A stretch of DNA of 64,000 nucleotides, from contig CP136061.1 of the NCBI GenBank assembly GCA_032622095.1, forward strand, positions 131,508,087-131,572,086, in the 5' to 3' direction. This DNA is from Siphonodentalium dalli (taxonomy: Eukaryota; Mollusca; Scaphopoda; Gadilida; Siphonodentaliidae). The notes under the pieces were generated by a model. It did not search any database. It was given only the letters and a program-made list of their open reading frames with translations, and had not been told where the DNA came from. Position numbers and translations under genes: made by a program. Positions 27,401 to 36,400 of this stretch are shown here, piece by piece. Position 1 is the first letter of the stretch. Each line of letters opens with the position of its first letter.

Positions 27401-30400
27401 ACCCTAACCCTGACCCAAGCACTAAGACTATGCATAACTTTAAGCCTACTCACAACCCTGACATAATCCATAATACTAACAATAAAACTAGGGTTGAAAC
27501 GATTAATCAACTAGTCGTAGACGACGCTGAAATGTCAGAACGTCGACTCTGAATTTTGCCGTCGACTAGTCGGAACTTAGTGTATTACTTCCATGTATAA
27601 CGTTTTCAAGATCAATTCCGTCATAAACGGTGTTAACTGCGCGTAAGTTATGGTAAGTATAACGTTTGGTGGCACCCGGAATTGACTGTATATTTCAATT
27701 GATCTCGGACCGTCGGGTTATGATGCGACACTGGGTGAAGGTCGCTTAAGGTGACGTCATTGGTGCTACCGTATATAAATGATACTGACATTAAGAACTG
27801 GCTATCGTATTCTACAACATAGCCTATACTGTAGGGCGTATTTAGTCGGAACATTAACATTTTATAGTGACACCGCTCGGCACCAGTTTATTGGTGATCA
27901 CATGACTAAATGAGATCTCGAACGCTGATATTAAATTTAAAACCTGTATAAATGATCGAGTTTCTAATCGTTATCCACCACATGTCTAATTATATAGTTA
28001 CATTCAGTGTGTTGAATAAATATCAAGATGTTTACAGTATTATTTCCCAAATAAATTGGTGTCTATGCAGGAAAATGCGCTACGCAATAGACCGTCATTG
28101 CAGTAGTCATCAGGGTACGCCATGTACGATGAATTTTCCGTACCATGTTATGTTTGAAAGTTTTGATATATCGGGTACAGACTAGTCGACGCAACGCGAC
28201 TTTTGGGTCTCGACTAGTCGACTCTGATATTCACTAATCGTTTCAACACTAAATAAAACTAACCCAAACTCAAACCATAACTCTTTCTCTAAAGGTTACC
28301 TGGGTCAAGTTACCCATGTGTCCATTTGTACTTACTGAGATAAACCACACATATTCCATGAGGCACCTTGGGGAAGCTACCAATATCTGCATCCATATAT
28401 TCTAAGCTGACGATAAACGATCTTTATTGATAATCATTAGTGCTGCGTAAGTCATATATGAGATCAACGGAACCTGCCCCATGGCAATCTCATGGTCATG
28501 TTATCCATGTGTAGCAATTTTCCCACATATCTTGTAAGCTGATAATAAACGCTATTTGTTGATATGTTTTTTTGGTCCCACTTTAAGTCATTTGATGGAA
28601 AGGCACCTAACGGATAGCATTTCCCTGGTCAATTTAAACATGTGTAATCATTTTTCAGCTCCGTGGGTCCCATCATTTTAGGTATGTAATTAATTATGTT
28701 ATTAAATTATTCATGAATCATTGAATGCCAATTTAAATCATCTGACGTTAGCTGTATCTATCCGATGACACTCCACGTGACACTTTACCATGTGTACCAA
28801 TTATCTTTTGCCATGATCGAACCTGGTTGGTCACCTATAGCTTGGCAGACATACAAACAAATGAACACACACAATTGGGTTTTATTAGTATAAATACATA
28901 CATGTGTACAATATATATATTTAATTGGCAACGGGAATAAAGGACACGTGCGGATTCCTTATACACGTATGTGTCTGTGTCTTGTACCTATATTTCAAAT
29001 AAACTACTCGAGATGTTAAAAATTACATCTGCAATTGGATGGTATATTCTCGTAAAAGATACAGAGAGTTATAGTCTGTCCAAAGTGCGAAGTTTTAAAT
29101 CAATGCCGATCTGTAATTTTCCAGTGTCGGTTTATCAATTTGTCGTGTCAGTTATTTCAACGCCAGTGAAAACACACCTGCTGGTGATTATTTAAAGCTA
29201 AGTGAGTTACATGGCGATAAACCGTTGAGCATCAAGATATTTTGGAAATGGTTAGTCATTCTAATCTTAATGCTGGAACTGCATGGGACCTAATATATTG
29301 ACCCGAATTGAAGAATCAAGTAAATGAATGTCGCTCTTTCCCTGGGGACAAACCTGACGCGAACAGAATGGATTGATTGGTATTTAAATTGTTTCAAACG
29401 TAAAATGCATTAAAGTTGAGAATTGGAGGAAATCTACATTAGTTGGGATCCTGGAGTTTATCATAATATCAGTGGCCATGCGATATCACTGTGCTATTTT
29501 GTTGGTCGATGAACACTGGCAGAAATATGAATCAGCCAGAAAATAATTATACTATACGTATAAACCATGATTTGACACTTGTCAGCAATCGGAAATTATG
29601 CTGATCCCTTTGGGTTATCAACAGTCATGGATTGTATTAGATGATAACCTATTCATGCTTTGTTTTAAACAAAGTGTATTCACGGTCGGTTGAGTCAAAC
29701 ATTTACCAATTGTACTGACTGTCCAAGGTCAGTAATCTAAACACAACTTGTACGAATCTGTACAATGAAGTTAGAAGTGACTTAGTCGGACAGATGCGTA
29801 GCAACATATGCCATGGGAAGCAGTTCGGCAATGGGGCTGCGTTATCAATTTCAAAGAGCACGGATGTATTATAGATGCACTGATTGACCATGTAATATCA
29901 GTGACGGTTATTTCTATGTGCAGTGGATATATTTATCTATAAAATAATTATGCATGACTGGCAATCACTCACACAACTGATAACACCTGTCTTGGTTACG
30001 TCTTATTATAAATTTAGTAATGTATTAATAAACGAGCCCAAATTAAATCAAGTAATTGCTCACTCTTCTGCTGTTAGGATGACCAAAGCGAGCACACAAA
30101 TACATACAGATATATATACACATATCACAAATTTACCGAAATTACATACATCGGGAGGGAAAAACCCGATTTATTCTAGTGTAGTTTAGGGAGAGTTACG
30201 CGTTATAATTATGTTCTCCTTGTGGTATGCATATATGACAGTCCATGCTTGAGCCTGAAGCTGAATAAAGTTATTACACTTGAGGTAGTCTGTCCATGGT
30301 GACTGGTGAGCAACCGCTGTACAATCTTAATTCATATTTTTACGAATATTTTGATCACCAGAATGGGACAAAGGCGAATATATTTTATTTGAAGTTCCAT

Positions 30401-33400
30401 CATGCTCGCGAACGTTCTAGAATGATCACAGAAATGTCGCTATACATGTGTATCAGGCATCAAGCATTAAATATAATTCAGAAAAATATTCATAGAGGAT
30501 AAACAAATTAATGCTGTGAAGGCACGACATGTCGATACAAACGTTTATACCGACTTCAATGAATGTCCAAGATCGCGAATCTTTCCACAGCTTGTATGAA
30601 ATTTTGGGTTCAAAGTGATTTAGTCGGACAAGTGCGTAGCACACTATACCAACAGAAGTTGGCCAGCCATGGCGCAGCCAATTCTATTTCAAAGAGCGCG
30701 GATTGGGATAGCTGCATGGTTTGAGTACGTAACATGATTCGTGTACATCTATATTATATACAGTTCAGTTTGTTGCTTCCCAGACTAATGGTGCCTTTTC
30801 TGTGCACATACATTGCACCAAAGTGAACATAGGCCTTCATGGTCTTCTCACCAGAAAAAGGGCAAAGATATCCGATGTGTTGAAACGGTAATAAAGCCAT
30901 AACAAACAAATATAGCAAGTCGAGCTTCGACAATAAACGGATAATCTTGTGTTTAATATGCGCGTATGTTAACATTAAATTTGTTATTATAAGTCTTCAC
31001 ACGACATGGATAAGTTCATATATCAACTTAACAATCGTTCTTCACAGACATTAGTTCAGGACAAACATTGAACGATCGGCCCATTTCGCAACAGCGAAAA
31101 AGCGTACGATGATAGAATAGTATGTTTGCGCTCTTGCCTATATCGCGACGTTCCGTAAACTTTGGTTTTTTTTATAATAACTAATAGATTGTCATGATAT
31201 TGAAGAATTTGGGGAATGATATATACATGGCAACTTATACCTACACATTCCATATACAATTCGCTTGGTTTTGGTGCGATTCATATTCTTGAATACACGA
31301 AGGTGGTGAATTAGTCTGCACTATTACACATATTTGTGTGTATTTTATGATTAGCTGACGAACGTGCGATAACGTTGTCGGCTCTTCGTAAGTTATAACA
31401 CTTTACATTACGTGTCGTTCAATTAATGCGAAATAAACAATCAGCGATTTTAACAATCGGACAATAAACTCATACATTTTCACTTGTGACACATCCAGAT
31501 GATAAGGAGAGTTTTTAAATGGACAGATCTGAATAAACATAAAATAAACGAACTTGTGCTATATACCAAATGGGAAGCCAATACAAAACCCTTGATAGTT
31601 CCGCTCCGAAATTATGATACCAAAATGAGCGACTCAGGGGTGGCAAGGTTGGGGAATCGGACTGGATACGCTGACTCCCATTCATTCAATTTAAAAATAT
31701 AACATATTAAAATGGTTTCATTTAATTGAGAACGGCAAGCGAAAGTCCGCGCATAAGATGGCTGGTGCTTTATGAAAACGTGGGCCATGCGAAGAAGTAT
31801 TATTAAATTATACGACTGACACGACAGTTCGGTTATTTCTAAGTCGAGAAATTTTAATTGCAAAAAATGGGCTTTTAAAAAAAGTGAAAACAAAACGAAC
31901 TACAATTTTAAATGCATTGAATTTTGACCGTTTTTGGACTCAAAATATGTCATGTTCGAGACAAATTGGTGATAAAACCGCCGTCTCACGGACAGTTGAC
32001 AAGACAGACAGCCGAAATTGGTTTGATTGATTATCTATTAGCCAACATACAAATTAACGCAGTGTACTAAGGCCTAAAAAAATAATACCTGTGTTTCCAC
32101 TAACCCGACCGACCGTTAAAAAAGTCGCCGACTGAGACCATTTTATTGCAAATTATAAAAAAGAAAGAAGAAAAGTACACTGTTTCTGCTAACCCGACCG
32201 ACCGCCGAAAAAGTCGCCGACTGCCCCCATTTTATTGGGTTTTCAAAAAATATAAACTACCAAGTTAATTTAAATTGATATCACGTGATGCGTTGAGTGG
32301 GTACCTTGCCGCAGAAACGCGATGTATACTGCGTCTACAGACGGACAGGAGACGGTGTCATGTGGTTGGCCGATCGCGAGATCTCGTTGCACGAAAATGC
32401 ACGAGATTGACCGATTGTCGGACGGCCCAATTATAATAATAATTATTATCACCCAACCACAATCGGGCATTCGAAACACCTCTGCTATATTTTCGTAGCG
32501 TCGCGGGCGAATGCCGTAAACGGAAATTCATTCGAGAAAATCGCGAATCCCAATCCCCAGCGTGCAGGCAATCTCGAGATAATGATTGCATGTAGGCCTA
32601 GCTACAATCGGATTACGGAACTGTTATTGTTACAAATACATTCCGTTTGATCACTGAACAGTGGTCATCGGCACATGAGACCAGTGGTCACCCATGAGCG
32701 TCGACTTGTAAAAACAATATGACGCCTACTCAGACGGGAGACCCTCAGTGGTCTCCGTGTTGTGAAAACAACCTGTCAGTACTCATAAGTGAACACATTT
32801 TAGCATGTTAAAGGGGTACTGTACACCATTTTCAATAAATTTCCGGTGATAACAACGATCTATTATCGATACTATATAGAAACATAAGTAATTTGAGTCG
32901 AAGATGTATTCTGTAAACGCTTAGGTTAATAGGCTATCTTAAAATTTAATAATTTAAAAGTTAATAATTTAATATAAATTGAATTTATGGCTGGAGCCAT
33001 AAAATGGCGTAAATTAAAATACGAATTTCGATGTACAAAACGTAATCAAATTATAATTGAGGGATACTGGATTAGTAAATCCATTGCACACACGATCGTT
33101 TGAAACATTATGCTTATACAGGGAGAAAACTCAAGCCACTCATTGACTAGTGACGATACAATAACTTAAATGAGTATATGGGACTACTATGCATATAATA
33201 TCATTTTTATTTGATTCATTTGGTTGAAAACTGTACAGAAATTACTCGACAACGACAATTTGTATTTTTGCATTCCGGTAAATTTGCCATCCGTAACACT
33301 ACTTCGTACTCAACAGACTTTCAAAGAATGGAAAAGTTGTTACCTTATTCTCCGACTCGGTGATTATAGAAACCAACAACAACATCTTGGGTACAGTACC

Positions 33401-36400
33401 CCTTTAATACAATGGAAAGTTATGATATTAAATTTATTAGCTGGTTGTATAATTCTATTCGGGGTACGAAACAACCATAGTAGCCTATATGGGACGAATC
33501 AATCAAAGTAAATTTCTAAGTTGGGACGAATCGAAGTCGTTTCGTCACGTACCTGGGACGAATCGACGAGATCCCTATTCAATTTCCTTGATAAAAGGGA
33601 AGATAATTGAAGAAGTTAAAAAGGTTTTGGGTTGTTTCAGCTACGATGTCTGTTTGGTCACTCAATTGAATTGATCATATTAGATCACAACATGGAGGAA
33701 GAACGGGAAGAGTGAAGACATTGTGCAGCTGATCTCAATCTTCAAACTTTGTCGACTTACATAGTTTTTATAAACCTCACTGTAAAACAGTTTTTAGTAT
33801 GTCGTGGTGTGATTGCAATTTGAATCCATGTTGCTTTCGTGCAGTATTAACTATTAAGTTACGAAAGCACGCATTGCCACACAATGCCACTTTTACGTTG
33901 TCACTTCCTCGTGTGCATTCAGACTTGATACACAGTGACTGCACACGTGCTTTTGTCGGAAGATCAGAGAAAACTTCAAAGGGTCGGAATTGATTGAAGG
34001 TCGCCGACACTTCCAGACAGTTCGAGAATTGCTACTAAGTATCTGATACTACCGCATGTACCAATTAATGCTTGCATTGCACTCTACTATCGGTGACATA
34101 GGATTTAGTATTAGTTTTGCATCATTTAACCTATTTAATTTCTTCTCAAATCCAATTTGGCATCAACACATGCCATGGGAGCCATGCAAAAATTACAAAA
34201 AAACGGTGACTGCCTCTACTGATGCAAACTCAAATTGAACAAATGAGTAATGTTGCTTGATCATGAATCGCAGACAAATATTATCCCAAAAAGTTGCCCC
34301 ACCAAAATAGGTTTAAAAAAACAAAAAAACAAAAGTTTACCTACATACCGACCCAACATTTTTGGGACCCCATTAGTGGAAACACAGGTATTATTTTTTT
34401 AGGCCTAAACAGGAATGGATATTGAAATATATCGCCAGCAGTCATTGGCGTAATCTTTGAGAATGGCAGTTCTGCAGAAGTATCATCAGTACATGTATAG
34501 ATACATGACAGTAAAAATGGTTGGAATCGACGAGAAGAATTTTTTTTTGCACCCCTCCCCAGGTCAACAATTGTGTTTGGATCTTGGTGAAAATTTCCCC
34601 GATTCGTACCCTTTTGTTAGTTAACACGATTATGAGAATCGAATTCAGCTGCTTGGCTTCTTATAGAAATCTGGCCACAAACTTTTTCCAAAAAAAAATT
34701 GTATGGGGCATAACTCTGGAAAGCATGTTAGGACACAAACCTAAATGCTTTGAGTCGCTTAAGTTGGCAAGGTGCATATACCTACCAAATTTCAATGCTA
34801 TATCTTTTAAACTTTCTGAGATATATGGGTTACAAAATATATTAAGAAGTATAAATAATAATAATAATAATAATAATAATAGTGAAAAATAAAAAATTGA
34901 ATAACAATATACTTCTATATTAAAATATGGAAGTATAATAACTCTAGAACGGAAAACCTGAATAAAATGTTGACACTCCATTGAATGTCCTGATAGTGGT
35001 GAACATCCATAACAACTACTTATCCATGCACATCATTTTATACTCTGTGATATTTCCAATGCGGTTGAATTGAATGTGGTAAATACAACCAAATTTTGTT
35101 CATGGTAATTTGTTTGTGATAAAAAAAGAACTTTGCGTTATGAAAGTTATGAAATATATCACTGTTGAGTTGTCACACATTGGCACACAATGAAATAGGC
35201 TTGGGCCATGAGCCCACATTGGACTTTGAGGCAGTCTCATGAAATAAATCTAGTAGGCAGAATTAAACGTTTGCAAGTTATTAGTACTAAAAGACAATAT
35301 TGTCGCGATGTGTGTGACCAATGGGAAATCTCTGGCAAATATGACAGAAATAATTATCCATTGATCTTAAAATCAGTTAATAAACATTGCCATTCAGTAC
35401 ATTGTTGCAACTTACACATAGTCAATCATAACTCAAAGACACCATGTGCAAGTATTTCACACGTGGTCATAATGTTTGTCGGTAGTCACCAAAATTTCAA
35501 AGATGCAAGCAGCTGACATCAGCGGGAGCAGTTTCGAGACAGTGTATATCGTTCTTTCATGTATTTGGCTTTGCAAATTGACAAGCAATCGAGAGTTAAA
35601 TTTAACTGTGTATATGGGAACAAACGCCCAACATACTGTACAATTAAATTGGAATCAGTCATAAAACAATTGTGCCTCCAGATAATCAGAAATTGGTCCA
35701 AGAGGCCTTTTCATTATCGTAACATCACTAATAGTTGTACCGAGCTTACAGTAGTCAGTACATTTATTAACTACTGTAACGTAGATTGATTATGAGATAT
35801 CTATTTCTATAGCAATTTTAATACCATGCATTCTGCATACATCTGATACAACTATTATGTTTATGTACATAGTTGATCCTTTGTTAATGTTTGAATATAA
35901 TTGTGATGTTATTTCGGCGGCAAGACATAGGTGTCTTTTAGTTCTGAATAAAAATTTCATTAAATATGATTTAATCGAGATGCCAATCTGGGAACTTAAA
36001 TCTTTATCTCATTCTCCCATATCAGATGAGGTCATGCAGAATGAGGTCCCCAGAGGATGAATTTGGTGATGTTAATCCGATGTGTGGGGATAGTATCACT
36101 AAATTCAACCTATGTGGACCTCATTCTTCAAATGGCCACGCAATATATTTTCAGGTTTTTCAGACCTGATCAAAACATCAACATGTCACAGCTGAATAGT
36201 GCAATCCTTTTAATTAGGAAAAATACCCCTAGGCAAAAAAAATGCCTAGGAAAAATTTTTGTCCTAGGCAAATTGCCTAGGCAGTTTTGAAAATGCTTTA
36301 AAATCATGTTAGTTACATCGTGAGCAAGTGAATATCTTCAGGACACAGTCCACTACACGCAGTATACAGAAAACTGCATACATTTATGATAATTGATTAT

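Larger units (their letters stand above)
32071..34405. mobile_element. PIF/Harbinger-like element, TAA duplication
   Basis: The left end GGCCTAAAAAAATAATACCT then GTGTTTCCACTAA and its exact inverted right end (to 34405) flank 2335 bp. TAA lies on both sides (32068-32070, 34406-34408); 3-bp TWA duplications mark PIF/Harbinger. Inner AACCCGACCGACCG repeats follow the left end and CCGACCCAACATTT precedes the right. It carries a nested TTAA element and no recognised transposase. Confidence 0.8.

Noticed and set aside
27133-27552. 139-codon plus-strand frame
   Set aside because: It is a translation of the degenerate TAACCC tract and then the hAT end.
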